Source of the DNA: Elusimicrobiales bacterium
GTDB taxonomy: Bacteria; Elusimicrobiota; Elusimicrobia; Elusimicrobiales; Elusimicrobiaceae
NCBI GenBank assembly: GCA_041651175.1
Contig: JBAZJT010000006.1
Location: 1 to 64,000, forward strand
Length of the DNA stretch: 64,000 nucleotides
Reading direction: 5' to 3'
Shown: in pieces, positions 15,737 to 25,672 of the stretch
How the letters are laid out: each line of letters begins with the position of its first letter
Numbering within the stretch: the first letter of the stretch is position 1
Translations under genes and position numbers: made by a program
The notes under the pieces: model-generated
What the model was told of the DNA's origin: nothing
The model's input: only the letters and a program-made list of their open reading frames with translations
The model's database searches: none

Positions 15737-17158
15737 ATGAAATACTATATTTCGCTTGACCAGGGCAGTTCCTCTTCCCGCGCGGTCGCGTTCGGCGTGG
15801 ACGGGCGGCTGGCTTTCCAGTCCCGCAGGCCGCTGCGCTGCCGCCATGACGGCGCGATAGCCGAATATGACGCCGCCGAACTTGCCCGCGGCCAGCTTGA
15901 CGCGCTGGACGAGCTGCTGGACCTGCTGCCGCCGGAGTCGGAAATAGCGGGGCTGGCAGTGGCCTCGCAACGTTCCACCGTGGTTTTATGGGACAGGAAT
16001 ACCGGCGCGCCGCTTTGCCCCGCGCCAAGCTGGCAGGACGGGCGCGCCGCCGCGCTGCTGGACGAAATCCCGCTGGACCACGGGCAAATCCGCGCCATTA
16101 CCGGGCTTTACAAAACCCCCTATTACTCCGCGCCGAAAATACTATGGTGCCTGCGCAATTATCCCGCCGCGGCCAAAGCCGCGCGGGAGGGAACGCTGGC
16201 AATCGGCCCCGTGGCGTCGTATCTGGTCTGGCTGATGACGGGGGGGGAGGTGTTTGCGACGGACCCCACGCTTGCCCAGCGCACGCTTTTGTTTGACCTG
16301 CGCGCATGGAACTGGAGCGAAAAGCTGGCCGCCGTGTTTTCCGTGCCGCCGCAAAGCCTGCCGCAAATCCGCCCCAGCGCGGCGGATTACGGGGTTTTCC
16401 GGTCAAAGCGCGGCCCGATACGAATACTGGCCCTCGCCGGGGACCAGCAGGCCGCCATGGCCGGGGCGGGCGCGCTTTCCGCGGACACGGCGCTTGTCAA
16501 TTACGGCACCGGCGCGTTTTTTCTGGCCCATGCGGACGGGCCCGCGCCGCAGGCGGCGGGGCTGCTGGAATCGGCGGGATGGGAGAGCGGGCGGCATTTG
16601 CTGGAAGGCACGGTGAACGCCGCCTCCTCGTCGCTGGACTGGCTGAACCGGCTGGGTATTGAATTTTCCGCGCGGGATGTGGACGAATTGTGCCGCCGCT
16701 CGGAAAATCCAGCGCTGATGCTATGCTCGCTTGGCGGGCTGGGCAGCCCGTACTGGGATTACAGCACCCCCGCCGCCATAACCAATCTGGGCGCGCGCAC
16801 TGAAAAATGCGATATCGTGCGCGGCGCGGTGGAGGGCGTGGCGATTCTGACGGCGCAGGCCGCGCTGGCCGCGCGGCGCGCGGGCGCGAAGTTCGGGAAA
16901 ATCATCGCCTCGGGCGGGTTCTCGCGCTCCGACTATCTGCTGGAATTCCAGAGCGGGCTTTTGCAGCTGCCGGTGGAGCGCGCCGCGCAGGAGGAAACCA
17001 CCGCCCTGGGCGCGGCCTGCCTGGCCGCGCGGGCGCAGGGAGAGGACGTCTCCGGCTGGTTTTCGCCGGGAAAAACATTCGTTCCGCCTTTTCCGCAGCA
17101 GCGCGCAGGGGAAATACTTTCCCGCTGGGAGTCGTTCTACCGCGCCGTCAGGGGATAA
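15737..17158 (+). CDS. glpK: FGGY-family carbohydrate kinase, glycerol kinase-like
   Basis: A 473-residue ATP-dependent kinase. The N-terminus MKYYISLDQGSSSSRAVAFG is the FGGY phosphate-1 motif with the glycerol kinase style QGSSSSR; the C-terminal ATP region reads KIIASGGFSRSDYLLEFQSGLLQ. The start at 15737 is preceded by GGAG; an in-frame ATG at 15662 would read through the palindromic element. The protein is a little shorter than typical GlpK (about 500) and no glpF or glpD is adjacent, so another polyol or sugar is possible. Confidence 0.75.
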   Translation: MKYYISLDQGSSSSRAVAFGVDGRLAFQSRRPLRCRHDGAIAEYDAAELARGQLDALDELLDLLPPESEIAGLAVASQRSTVVLWDRNTGAPLCPAPSWQDGRAAALLDEIPLDHGQIRAITGLYKTPYYSAPKILWCLRNYPAAAKAAREGTLAIGPVASYLVWLMTGGEVFATDPTLAQRTLLFDLRAWNWSEKLAAVFSVPPQSLPQIRPSAADYGVFRSKRGPIRILALAGDQQAAMAGAGALSADTALVNYGTGAFFLAHADGPAPQAAGLLESAGWESGRHLLEGTVNAASSSLDWLNRLGIEFSARDVDELCRRSENPALMLCSLGGLGSPYWDYSTPAAITNLGARTEKCDIVRGAVEGVAILTAQAALAARRAGAKFGKIIASGGFSRSDYLLEFQSGLLQLPVERAAQEETTALGAACLAARAQGEDVSGWFSPGKTFVPPFPQQRAGEILSRWESFYRAVRG

Positions 17159-17161
17159 CCC

Positions 17162-17183
17162 TGCCCGGAAACCGCGGTTGGCA
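17162..17183 (+). repeat. Possible solo end of a family B palindromic element
   Basis: TGCCCGGAAACCGCGGTTGG, just after the kinase stop codon, resembles the family B terminus CCCCGGAAATTGCAGTTGG seen at 37156. No matching partner or core is present, so this could be a remnant or chance similarity. Confidence 0.3.
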
Positions 17184-17188
17184 GGCTG

Positions 17189-20098
17189 TCATATTTTTTC
17201 CCGTATCGGCAGGGCGAAGGAGAATATGCTGCCCTTGCCCGCCTCGCTTTCCATCCAGATTCCGCCGTTGTGCATTTCCACAAAACGTTTTACCAGAACC
17301 AGCCCCAGCCCCGTGCCTTCGTAGCTGCGGCTGTGGGAGCTGTCGGCCTGGGAGAAAGGCTTGAACAGCTTGCCCCTGTCCTCCTGCGAGATGCCGATGC
17401 CGGTGTCGGCCACGCTGACCAGAATATACTCCGCTCCGCCGTTAACCGCCTCCAGCTCGCGCGCCGGAACAGGCGCGGCGGCGCGCAGTTCCGCCACGGT
17501 CACGCGGCGCGCCTTCAACGTTACCGCGCCTCCGGCCGGGGTGAACTTGACGGCATTGCTCAGCAGGTTGAAAATTATCTGTTTGAACTTGCGCTCGTCC
17601 GCGACGATTTTCATGTCCGCGGGAAAAGCGGCCTCTCCCGTCAGCGACACCTGCGCCTGGACGGACTGCTCGCCCACCATGCCAAGCGTCGTGTCCAGAA
17701 TTTCCTTCGGAGCGAACACGGAGGGCGACAGTTCCATCCGGCCCGCCTCCACCTTGGAAAGGTCCAGGATGTCGTTTATCAGATTCAGCAGATGCTTGCC
17801 GCTTTTGATGACGTATCCGGCGTACTCATGCTGTTTCTCGTTTAGCGCGCCCAGCATTTCACTTTCCATCATCGTGCCGGAGACTATGATGACGTTCAGC
17901 GGCGTTCTCAGTTCGTGGCTCATGTTGGCGAGAAAAGCGGACTTTGCGGCATTGGCGTTTTCCGCCAGCGCGCGGGCGTGTTCGGCGACCTGTTTCTGGT
18001 CATTCAGTTCCGCGGTGCGCCGGGCCACCGTCTGCTCCAGCGAATCAAGCAGCATCGCATTCTCGTAGGCCACGGATGCCTGGTTGACAAATATCTGAAA
18101 AATCTCCATCCGCTCGGAAGAGAAATAATCCGCGTTCCTGCTGCACAGCGACAGCACCGCCGCAACCTCGTTCCGGCAGAGTATGGGGAAATAGGCGCAG
18201 GATTTGTAACCGCTGGAGGCGGCGCAGCGCACAAGCGCGTCGCGCCCGGCGGCGGAGTCTATGCGGTTGAGAAAATGCGGTATTTTCTCCTTCACCGCGC
18301 GGGAAAGCAGGCTGTCGCCGCCCAGCCCCGGGATTTCTCTGTTGAGCATCTCCAGGCAGGCCGCCGGCGCGCCGGCGGCGGCGACCACGGATAAACCCCC
18401 GTTTTCGTCCCGCTGCGCCAGCCAGCAGGTGCCGGGCGCCTCCGCGTCCTGCGCCAGAAAATCGTCGCTGCCGCTGCTGCCGGCGGACAAAGACAGCGCC
18501 TTTTCGCACAATTCCTCAAAAAGTTTCCGGCGGCCCTTTATCCTGACGATAGAGTTGGAGGCCTTGTTGAGATACATCAGGTTTTCGGTGAAAACGCGCA
18601 ACAGATTGTCCTTGCGCTTGCGCTCGGTTATATCCATAGCCGTGCCTATTATGCCCAGCAGGTTATGCTCCGCGTCGTAAACCGAGCTGGTGGACAGAAA
18701 CACGTCAAACCGGGAGCCGTCGCGCCGGTTGGCAATTGTTTCGCCCTCCCATTTGCCGATGTCCGTCCGGGAAGCGGCTATCTCCGCCATAACCGGCTTG
18801 TTTTTGAATGCGTCCAGCACTTTCCTGCCCAGCAATTCGTCGGCATGATTTTCGTAGCCCCACATCATGAGGAAAGCCGGGTTGAGGTATACGATTTTCG
18901 TCTCCGTGTCAGTGAGTATCACCCCGGTCCGGGAGGATTGCATCGCGTTTTCCAGCGCCAGCAGCCGTTCCGCGGTCCGGTGTTCCCAGGAAACGTCCCG
19001 GAACACCAGTATGACGCCGGAAATTTCGCCCGCTTCGTCTTTTATGGGCGCGCCGCTGTCGGCTATGGAGCAGCGGGTTCCGTCGCGTCTTATCAGCGCG
19101 GTATGGTTGGCCGGTTCCGACACTTTCCCGTTGCGCAGCACCTTGTCAACAGGGCTTTCGCAGATCATGCCGGTCTTTTCGCTGACAATGCTAAAAACCT
19201 CCGGCAGCGGGCGGCCCAGGGCCTGCGCCTCGCTCCAGCCGGTAAGTTCCTCTGCCACCTTGTTCATCAGCTGGATTTTTCCAACGCGGTCCGTCGCAAT
19301 GACGGCGTCGCCTATGCTGCGCAGGGTAACCTCAAGCCGCTTTCGTTCTTCGGAAAGCGCATCCTGCGCCTGCCTGCGCCCGGAGATTTCCGCAGCCAGT
19401 TCCTCGCGCGACACGGTTACGCTCTTTAGCTCGCGGCTCATCGCGTTGAACGCGGCGGCCAGCCTGCCCAGCTCATCCGGGGAACGCGCCGCGCCCCGGC
19501 TGCCCGCATTGCCGTCCGCAATCCCGGCTATGCCCCGAAGCAGCATTTGCACCGGCTTGCCAAGCAGGATGGACATCAACAGCGAAACAAGCGCGAACGC
19601 CGCCAGGCAGCCGCCGGCAGCCAGCAGCCACACCGTCCGGGCAAATCTGGCGCCGCGCTCCGAGACGTCCCTGTGCGAAAGAACCAGCGTCGCCCGGCCT
19701 ATCACCCCGCTTTCGCCGTTGCCGCCCGAAGCCGTTCCCCCGCCGGAATCCTTTCCGGCTTTTTCAATTTTTACCGGGGCGGAGTATTCATTCTCGTCCG
19801 CGCCGCCCCTGCGCCCGCCGGAATACAGTATCCGCCCCGATTTGTCCGCCACCTCGCAGTAAACCACATTCTCCCGGCGCAGCATTTCCCTGCCGGCATG
19901 GCGCAGCATTTCGGTGTTGCCGGCCAGAACGGGATATTCGCTGCCCATGGCAAGCCAATTAAGCAGCAACCCGGCCTGATTGTCAAATTCATGGCGCAGC
20001 GCCGCCTTCTCGCAGCGCACGGTGTAGACCGCAAAAACCGCGCTCAACGCGGCCAGCAGCGACACGAAAAGCAGCGTGATCTTCCTTGAGATGCTCAT
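17189..20098 (-). CDS. Membrane-bound PAS/GAF sensor histidine kinase
   Basis: A 969-residue inner-membrane kinase. Order: TM1 (about 6-26, ITLLFVSLLAALSAVFAVYT), extracytoplasmic sensor of about 140 residues, TM2 (LLAAGGCLAAFALVSLLMSI), HAMP, PAS 1 (VTLRSIGDAVIATDRVGKI), PAS 2 (SRTGVILTDTETKIVYLNPA), GAF, HisKA with the H box FLANMSHELRTPLN, and HATPase_c with N box NLLSNAVKFTP, G1 ADTGIGIS and G2 GTGLGLVLVK. There is no receiver domain. I chose MSISRKI at 20098; upstream in-frame sequence reads as non-coding. No adjacent response regulator; the stimulus is unknown. Confidence 0.9.
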   Translation of the reverse strand: MSISRKITLLFVSLLAALSAVFAVYTVRCEKAALRHEFDNQAGLLLNWLAMGSEYPVLAGNTEMLRHAGREMLRRENVVYCEVADKSGRILYSGGRRGGADENEYSAPVKIEKAGKDSGGGTASGGNGESGVIGRATLVLSHRDVSERGARFARTVWLLAAGGCLAAFALVSLLMSILLGKPVQMLLRGIAGIADGNAGSRGAARSPDELGRLAAAFNAMSRELKSVTVSREELAAEISGRRQAQDALSEERKRLEVTLRSIGDAVIATDRVGKIQLMNKVAEELTGWSEAQALGRPLPEVFSIVSEKTGMICESPVDKVLRNGKVSEPANHTALIRRDGTRCSIADSGAPIKDEAGEISGVILVFRDVSWEHRTAERLLALENAMQSSRTGVILTDTETKIVYLNPAFLMMWGYENHADELLGRKVLDAFKNKPVMAEIAASRTDIGKWEGETIANRRDGSRFDVFLSTSSVYDAEHNLLGIIGTAMDITERKRKDNLLRVFTENLMYLNKASNSIVRIKGRRKLFEELCEKALSLSAGSSGSDDFLAQDAEAPGTCWLAQRDENGGLSVVAAAGAPAACLEMLNREIPGLGGDSLLSRAVKEKIPHFLNRIDSAAGRDALVRCAASSGYKSCAYFPILCRNEVAAVLSLCSRNADYFSSERMEIFQIFVNQASVAYENAMLLDSLEQTVARRTAELNDQKQVAEHARALAENANAAKSAFLANMSHELRTPLNVIIVSGTMMESEMLGALNEKQHEYAGYVIKSGKHLLNLINDILDLSKVEAGRMELSPSVFAPKEILDTTLGMVGEQSVQAQVSLTGEAAFPADMKIVADERKFKQIIFNLLSNAVKFTPAGGAVTLKARRVTVAELRAAAPVPARELEAVNGGAEYILVSVADTGIGISQEDRGKLFKPFSQADSSHSRSYEGTGLGLVLVKRFVEMHNGGIWMESEAGKGSIFSFALPIREKI

Positions 20099-20218
20099 TT
20101 GCAGGACGCCTCCGGCGCGCCCGCTTCCGTATGCGGCGCGGACAGGATGGAGATTTTCATAGCATAACGAGTTTACAATACTATCCAACAAGCGCGCGCA
20201 TGGTTTTGGAAACGGGCT

Positions 20219-21901
20219 TTATTGCAAATGCCGGCGGGCGGCGTTCAACCCCGCCCGCGCCAGCGCATTATCCGGCGACAGGGACAGGGCTTTATTGAAA
20301 TCCTCCAGAGCCTGCGCATGCCGCCCGCTTTTGCCGTATGCTATGCCGCGGTTGGCGTAGGCGTCCGCAAAGCCGGGAGCCTGCGCTATGGCGCGGCTGT
20401 AATCGTCAATAGCCTGATTGTAGCGGCCCAGCGCGGTGTAAACCGCGCCCCTGTCGTTGCAAACCGCCGGCTGTCCGGGTTTCAGTTCCAGCGACCGCGT
20501 GAAATCCCCCGCCGCCTCTTCAGCGCGGCCCGATGCCAGCAGCGCGCGCCCCCTGCGGCGGAAAATTTCGGCGCGGATGCCGCCGTCGCGCGCGAATTGC
20601 AGCGCGGCGGTGAAATCCTCCGCGGCGGCCTCCCGGTTGCCGGCGTCCAGATTTGCCGCGCCTCGGTTGGAGTATATGACCGAATAAAGCCGCGCGTCGC
20701 CGCTTTCCGCGCATGTCCGCGCGGCGTCGTTCCACAGCGACAGGCTGCTGTTCCAGGCTTTCACCCTGTCCGCCGACTGCCAGCCCAGCGCCAGCGCAGC
20801 CGCCGCGGCGCAGGCCAGGGCGGGTTTGCGCGCACAGCCGTAAAACCGCGCAAATGCCGCCCCCGCCATCAGGAATATCCCCGCCGCCGGGATGTAGGAA
20901 TATCTGTCAGCCGGCGCCACGTGATAAAACGCCAGCGCGGGCGCAAGCGCAAGGCAGAAAAACGCGAAGCCGAAAGCATACAGCCGCTCTTTAAGCCTCA
21001 GCAGCAGCGCGCCAAAGGCTGCCAGCGCGGCAGTCGCCCCCGCGCCGGAGGCGGCCAGCGGGTAGACGGCGCAAAGCCCGGACGGCAACAGTATCTTTTT
21101 CAGGTAAAACAACGCGCCGGGGCCGAAAGCCGCCAGCATCCCCGCCGCCGAGGATGCCGCCGCCTGACGCGGCAGGAAAAATGAGCCGGTCCTGAAAGTC
21201 AGCGCGGTAACAGCGGCGGCGGCGATGAAATACGGCGTTTTTTCCGGCAGCCGCAGCCCGCGTTTCTCGTGCCAGTCCAGAAGCGGGAAAATAAATACCC
21301 CGCCCGCAATGGCCGGCTTGGACAGCAGCGCCGCCGCAAACAGCGCGGCTGATGCCGCAAGCCCCGTCCGGGTCCGTTTCAGATACAGCAGCAGCGAGCC
21401 GAAAAAGAAAGCCCCGCACAGCGGATCCTTCATGCCAGAAATCCACGCGACGGATTCCGCCCGCAGCGGATGAACCGCAAAAAGCAGCCCCGCAAACAGC
21501 GCGCCGTAAAAATCCAGCCCCAAAGCCAGCGCGAACCTGCGGAACAGGACGCAGCAAACCAGATGCAGCGCGATGCCCGCGCAATGAAAAGCCGACGGCG
21601 CGGGCCCCGCCGCCATGTAAATCAGCTTGTAAAGCGCAAGCGTCAGCGGATGATACAGCACAATGGCGCTTGCCGTTGACGCGGCGGAAAAAACCCCGCC
21701 CCATCCCGGATTTACTATGGAGGGGTTGCCGGTTACATAATCCGGGTCGTCCCAGTTGACAAAACCGCCGCCGGCGGCGGGCCAGAAAACCGCCAGCGCG
21801 GCCAGTATTATCAGCGCGTCCGCAAGCCATGCGCGGCGAAGAACAGCCGGCGCTAAATCCGGCGCGGGCGCGTCGGAAAACTTTTTCTTATTTTTGCCCA
21901 T
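20219..21901 (-). CDS. TMTC-like multi-pass membrane protein with C-terminal TPRs (array member 5)
   Basis: About 560 residues: roughly ten membrane helices, then TPR repeats. It carries the family marks GFVNWDDPDYVTGNP in the first loop (acidic pair like the catalytic loop of PMT/TMTC glycosyltransferases) and HPLRAESVAWISGMKD in a later loop. The last TPR, AYANRGIAYGKSGRHAQALE, is almost shared with its four neighbours. Start chosen at MGKNKKK (21901), which overlaps the upstream gene's end by 14 nt. Probable role: transfer of a sugar from a polyprenyl carrier to exported proteins (inference from TMTC similarity). Confidence 0.7.
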   Translation of the reverse strand: MGKNKKKFSDAPAPDLAPAVLRRAWLADALIILAALAVFWPAAGGGFVNWDDPDYVTGNPSIVNPGWGGVFSAASTASAIVLYHPLTLALYKLIYMAAGPAPSAFHCAGIALHLVCCVLFRRFALALGLDFYGALFAGLLFAVHPLRAESVAWISGMKDPLCGAFFFGSLLLYLKRTRTGLAASAALFAAALLSKPAIAGGVFIFPLLDWHEKRGLRLPEKTPYFIAAAAVTALTFRTGSFFLPRQAAASSAAGMLAAFGPGALFYLKKILLPSGLCAVYPLAASGAGATAALAAFGALLLRLKERLYAFGFAFFCLALAPALAFYHVAPADRYSYIPAAGIFLMAGAAFARFYGCARKPALACAAAAALALGWQSADRVKAWNSSLSLWNDAARTCAESGDARLYSVIYSNRGAANLDAGNREAAAEDFTAALQFARDGGIRAEIFRRRGRALLASGRAEEAAGDFTRSLELKPGQPAVCNDRGAVYTALGRYNQAIDDYSRAIAQAPGFADAYANRGIAYGKSGRHAQALEDFNKALSLSPDNALARAGLNAARRHLQ

Positions 21902-23762
21902 GCAGGTTCCCCAGCGCGGCACGCCGCCCCTCCAGCGCGTACGCATTGCCCGGCTCCAGCGAAAGGGCTTTGTCAAAATCCTCCAGCGCCCGCCTGTGTT
22001 CCCCGCTTCTGCCGCAGGCTATGCCCCGGTTTGCGTATGCCTGCGCAAAGCCGGGGGCCAGACGTATCGCCTCGCTGTCCCCGGCTATGGCGTCCTGAAA
22101 CCGTCCCATCGCCGAATATATGGCGGCCCTGTTATGCCATGCCAGCGGCTGATTCGGATTTAATTCTATTGATTTGGAATAATCCGCCAGCGCAAGCTCC
22201 GGGCGGCCAAGCGAAAGCTCCGCGTCCGCGCGCAGCGAATACGGCTCCCAGCCGGAGGGGTCCAGCTCCGCCGCGCGGGAAAAATCGGAGGCGGCCCCGC
22301 CGTAACGGCCCAGCTTCATCCGCGCCCAGCCGCGCCAGCGCCAGCAGTAACCGTAGGCCGGGTCCAGCGCGAGGGCTTTGTCAAAATCCGCAATGGCGGC
22401 GGCGTAATTGCCTGCCGCGCAATAAAGCGAGGCCCGCTTGCCGTAGGAAAAAACATAATCCGGGTCTATCTCCGCCGCTGCGCTGAAATCCGCCAGGGCC
22501 TTGTCGAAAAAACCACCGGACTGGTAAACGGTGCCGCGCGTCAGATACCCCGGCACGAAACGCGGGTTCTTGGCTATCACATCGCTCCACATTGATTCCG
22601 CGCTTTGCCAGGTCCGCGCGCGGGCCAATGACAATACCGCAAACACCAGCGCCGCCGCGCCCGCCGCCGCGAACATCCCTTTTTTCCATTGCGGACGCAG
22701 TTTCAGCAGATTGTCCGCGCCGGCAATGGCGGCGCAGCCCAATCCCAGATACGGCAGATAGGCGTAATGGTCAAAAGCCACCGACGGCCCCGGCGGCAGC
22801 ATGGACACAAGCGGCAAAATTGCCGCAAGGAAAAACGCCAGTCCGGCCAGCGCGCGCCTGTCCCGGCGGGCCGCGTAAATCAGCGCGCCTGCGGCCAGCA
22901 CGGCGGCAAAAGGCGCGAGAACGAATTCAAGCGGCAACGGCGTCCCCGGCGCGGGATATATGGCGGAGAGTTTGACCGGCAGCGCAAACCGCAGCAGATA
23001 GCCGCACAGTGAATGCGCGGCGATGCAAAGCCCGCGCCACGGCCCGGACGCGGCCTGGCCGGCGGCAACAGCCAAAACCCGGTCCGCGCTGGTGGTAAAC
23101 AGCGCCAGCCCGCCGAAAAACGCCGCCGCCGCGAAATGCGCCAGCTTGTCGCGTAGCGTTATTTTCCGAAACGCCGCCCAGTCCATAAGCATCAGCGCGA
23201 TTGGCAGCGCCACCCCCTGCGGCTTTGCCAGCAGCCCGGTCGCGAATAAAACCGGCGACCATATGATGAACGCCCGCCCCCCGCCGCCGCGCCAGCGCAG
23301 ATACGTGTAAATGGAAGCCAGAAAAAACAAACCGTGCAGTAATTCTTTTCGCTCGGAAATCCATGCCACGGATTCCACGTTCATCGGATGGACGCCGAAG
23401 AAAAGCGCCAGCCAGAACGCCCCCGCCAATCCCATCCCCAGTTCAATGCCGATAAACAGCACAAGGGCGCAGTTCGCCAGATGAAGCGCCAGATTGTCCG
23501 CGTGATAGAGCCAGGGCTTTAATCCCGCCAGCCGGTATTCAACCGCGAAGGAAAGCATTGTAAGCGGCTTGTATAACCCCCTGTGCAGCGAGGAGAACAT
23601 CTCCCCGGCGGACTGCGGCGACAGCCGCGTTATCGCCGGATTGGAGACAACGTATGCGCCGTCATCCCAGTTGCGCATGAAATCCGCCTTCAGCGCGGGC
23701 GACATCGCAGCCGCCGCAAACGTAAGCACGACAATCAGCGCGCGGGCCTTGAGGTTTTTCAT
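21888..23762 (-). CDS. TMTC-like multi-pass membrane protein with C-terminal TPRs (array member 4)
   Basis: A 624-residue paralogue with N-terminal hydrophobic helix (ARALIVVLTFAAAAMSPAL), loop motif DFMRNWDDGAYVVSNPAI, second motif HPMNVESVAWISERKE, and six or more C-terminal TPRs. It has an E-R-K in place of the G-M-K of other members, the form common in animal and bacterial TMTC-like proteins. ATG overlaps the previous stop by 4 nt. This is the most divergent member at its N-terminus, which suggests it is not a recent copy. Confidence 0.7.
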   Translation of the reverse strand: MKNLKARALIVVLTFAAAAMSPALKADFMRNWDDGAYVVSNPAITRLSPQSAGEMFSSLHRGLYKPLTMLSFAVEYRLAGLKPWLYHADNLALHLANCALVLFIGIELGMGLAGAFWLALFFGVHPMNVESVAWISERKELLHGLFFLASIYTYLRWRGGGGRAFIIWSPVLFATGLLAKPQGVALPIALMLMDWAAFRKITLRDKLAHFAAAAFFGGLALFTTSADRVLAVAAGQAASGPWRGLCIAAHSLCGYLLRFALPVKLSAIYPAPGTPLPLEFVLAPFAAVLAAGALIYAARRDRRALAGLAFFLAAILPLVSMLPPGPSVAFDHYAYLPYLGLGCAAIAGADNLLKLRPQWKKGMFAAAGAAALVFAVLSLARARTWQSAESMWSDVIAKNPRFVPGYLTRGTVYQSGGFFDKALADFSAAAEIDPDYVFSYGKRASLYCAAGNYAAAIADFDKALALDPAYGYCWRWRGWARMKLGRYGGAASDFSRAAELDPSGWEPYSLRADAELSLGRPELALADYSKSIELNPNQPLAWHNRAAIYSAMGRFQDAIAGDSEAIRLAPGFAQAYANRGIACGRSGEHRRALEDFDKALSLEPGNAYALEGRRAALGNLHGQK

Positions 23763-25672
23763 CGCTTTGCCCCCAGACTGGATTCCGCCATCCGCCTGCC
23801 CGCCAGCGCGGCGGGGTTGCCCGGCTCAAGCGACAAGGCTTTGTTGAAATCCTCCAATGCCTGCGCGTGTTTGCCGCCTCTGCCGTATGCGATGCCGCGG
23901 TTGACGTATGCCTGCGCGAAATCCGGCGCAACAGCCAATGCCGCACCGAAAGCCTGCGCCGCCGCGTCATAGCGATTCAATGCCAGATAGGCCACGCCCA
24001 GATGGTTTTGCGTCTGCGGATTTTGCGGCTCCAGCTTTACCGCTTTTTCAAAATCTTCCGCCGCCTTGTCATAGCGCATAAGCACGAAAAGATAGAGCTG
24101 CCCGCGCAAATCCCAGGCCATGGAAACGGGCTGTAATTCCGCCGCCTTGTTGAAATCCGCCATAGCCTCGCTGTAACGTTTCAGATTGCAGTACGCCAGC
24201 CCCCTGTTGAGATAGGCGTGGTACACGCTGGAATCCCCGGCGGCTATGGCTTTGGTGAAATCGGCGGCGGCAAGGTCGTGGCGGCCCATGGCGGCGTATG
24301 TCATGCCCCTGTTGTTATATAACCCCTCCGCCGCCTGATACGGGTTCAGTTCCAGCGCGGCGGTGAAATCGTTCTGCGCCGGCATGTATTCTTTCCTTTC
24401 CAGATATGTGTTTCCCCTGTTATAAAGAACATAGGGCAGGAATGTGGCGCGGAAAAGTTTGACGCTGCCGCTCCATACGGGTTTCTGGCGCAACGCGTCG
24501 CTCCACAGCGCGGGCGGGTCGCCCCATAGTTTCGCCCGGTCAAAGCACAGCCAGCCGCAGGCAAGAATCAGCGCGGCGGCGCAGACGGCGGCGGGAATTT
24601 TCGCTTTGGCATAAGCCTGCCCGAACAAAACTCCCGCCGCCAGGAAAACCCCCGCCGCCGCTATGTAAATGTAGCGGTCCGCCGGGAACACCTCGCCGAA
24701 AGGCAGCATTTGCGAAACCGCCAGCGCAAAAAATCCAAGCCCGAAGGCATAAGGCCGCAGAACTTGCAGCCTGAAAAAACAAAACGCCGCGCCGATAAAA
24801 GCGGCGGAAGGCAGATATTTCAGGAAAATATTGTCCGGCAGCCATACCAGCGGGTATATCGCCGACAATTTCGCCGGAAACAGCAGTTTTCCCAGATAAA
24901 ACAGCAATCCGTGTCCGCAAAGCGCGAATCTGTCCGCAAGGCCCGCGCCGCCGCTGTGCGCCGCGCGCGAAATCAGCCCCCCGCCCGTCTTGAAAGTAAG
25001 CAGTATCGCCGCCGCGGCGGCCAGAAAAAACGGAAGTTTTTCCAGAAACATTTTCCGGTCCGGCGCGCGGCCCCTGTGCCAGTCCAGCAGCGGAAAAATG
25101 AAAGCTCCGCCCGCTATTGTCGGCTTTGAAAGCATTGCCGCCGCGTATAAAACCGCCGACGCCGCCAACCGCCCGCGCAGATACGCCAGCAGCGAAAACA
25201 GGAAAAAGAAACTGCACAGCAAATCCTTCCTGCCGGAAATCCACGACACGGATTCGGCATGCGCCGGATGGACGGCAAACAGCGCGGCGGCAAAAGCCGC
25301 CGCCGGAAACGCCAGCCCCAGTTCCAGCGCAAGCCAGTAAAACGCAATTCCGTTGATTATATGCAGCGCAACATTATCCGCGTGATACACCGCCGGTTTG
25401 AGCCCCGCCGCCATGTATTCCAGCCTGTAGGATAAAAATGTGAGCGGCTGGTACAGCACAAGCGAATTCGCCGCCGAAACCGGCGCGAACACCTTCCCCC
25501 ACCCCGGAGCTACGACGGCAGGGTTGTTGTGCAGATAATCCGGGTCGTCCCAGTTGATGAACCCCGCGCGCAGCGCGGGCCAGAACGCCGCCAGCGTCAG
25601 CAGGGCAATCAGGGCAGAGGCAATAACATGTTTTGCCGCGCCGGGCCGGCGCAGGGCTGATGCGATGTTCAT
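23759..25672 (-). CDS. TMTC-like multi-pass membrane protein with C-terminal TPRs (array member 3)
   Basis: A 637-residue paralogue. N-terminus MNIASALRRPGAAKHVIASA is nearly identical to member 2, then GFINWDDPDYLHNNPAV and HPAHAESVSWISGRKDLLC. About ten membrane helices to about residue 380, then TPRs ending in AYVNRGIAYGRGGKHAQALE. It overlaps its neighbours by 4 nt at both ends. The shared N-terminus with member 2 and a different middle suggest recombination between array members. Confidence 0.7.
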   Translation of the reverse strand: MNIASALRRPGAAKHVIASALIALLTLAAFWPALRAGFINWDDPDYLHNNPAVVAPGWGKVFAPVSAANSLVLYQPLTFLSYRLEYMAAGLKPAVYHADNVALHIINGIAFYWLALELGLAFPAAAFAAALFAVHPAHAESVSWISGRKDLLCSFFFLFSLLAYLRGRLAASAVLYAAAMLSKPTIAGGAFIFPLLDWHRGRAPDRKMFLEKLPFFLAAAAAILLTFKTGGGLISRAAHSGGAGLADRFALCGHGLLFYLGKLLFPAKLSAIYPLVWLPDNIFLKYLPSAAFIGAAFCFFRLQVLRPYAFGLGFFALAVSQMLPFGEVFPADRYIYIAAAGVFLAAGVLFGQAYAKAKIPAAVCAAALILACGWLCFDRAKLWGDPPALWSDALRQKPVWSGSVKLFRATFLPYVLYNRGNTYLERKEYMPAQNDFTAALELNPYQAAEGLYNNRGMTYAAMGRHDLAAADFTKAIAAGDSSVYHAYLNRGLAYCNLKRYSEAMADFNKAAELQPVSMAWDLRGQLYLFVLMRYDKAAEDFEKAVKLEPQNPQTQNHLGVAYLALNRYDAAAQAFGAALAVAPDFAQAYVNRGIAYGRGGKHAQALEDFNKALSLEPGNPAALAGRRMAESSLGAKR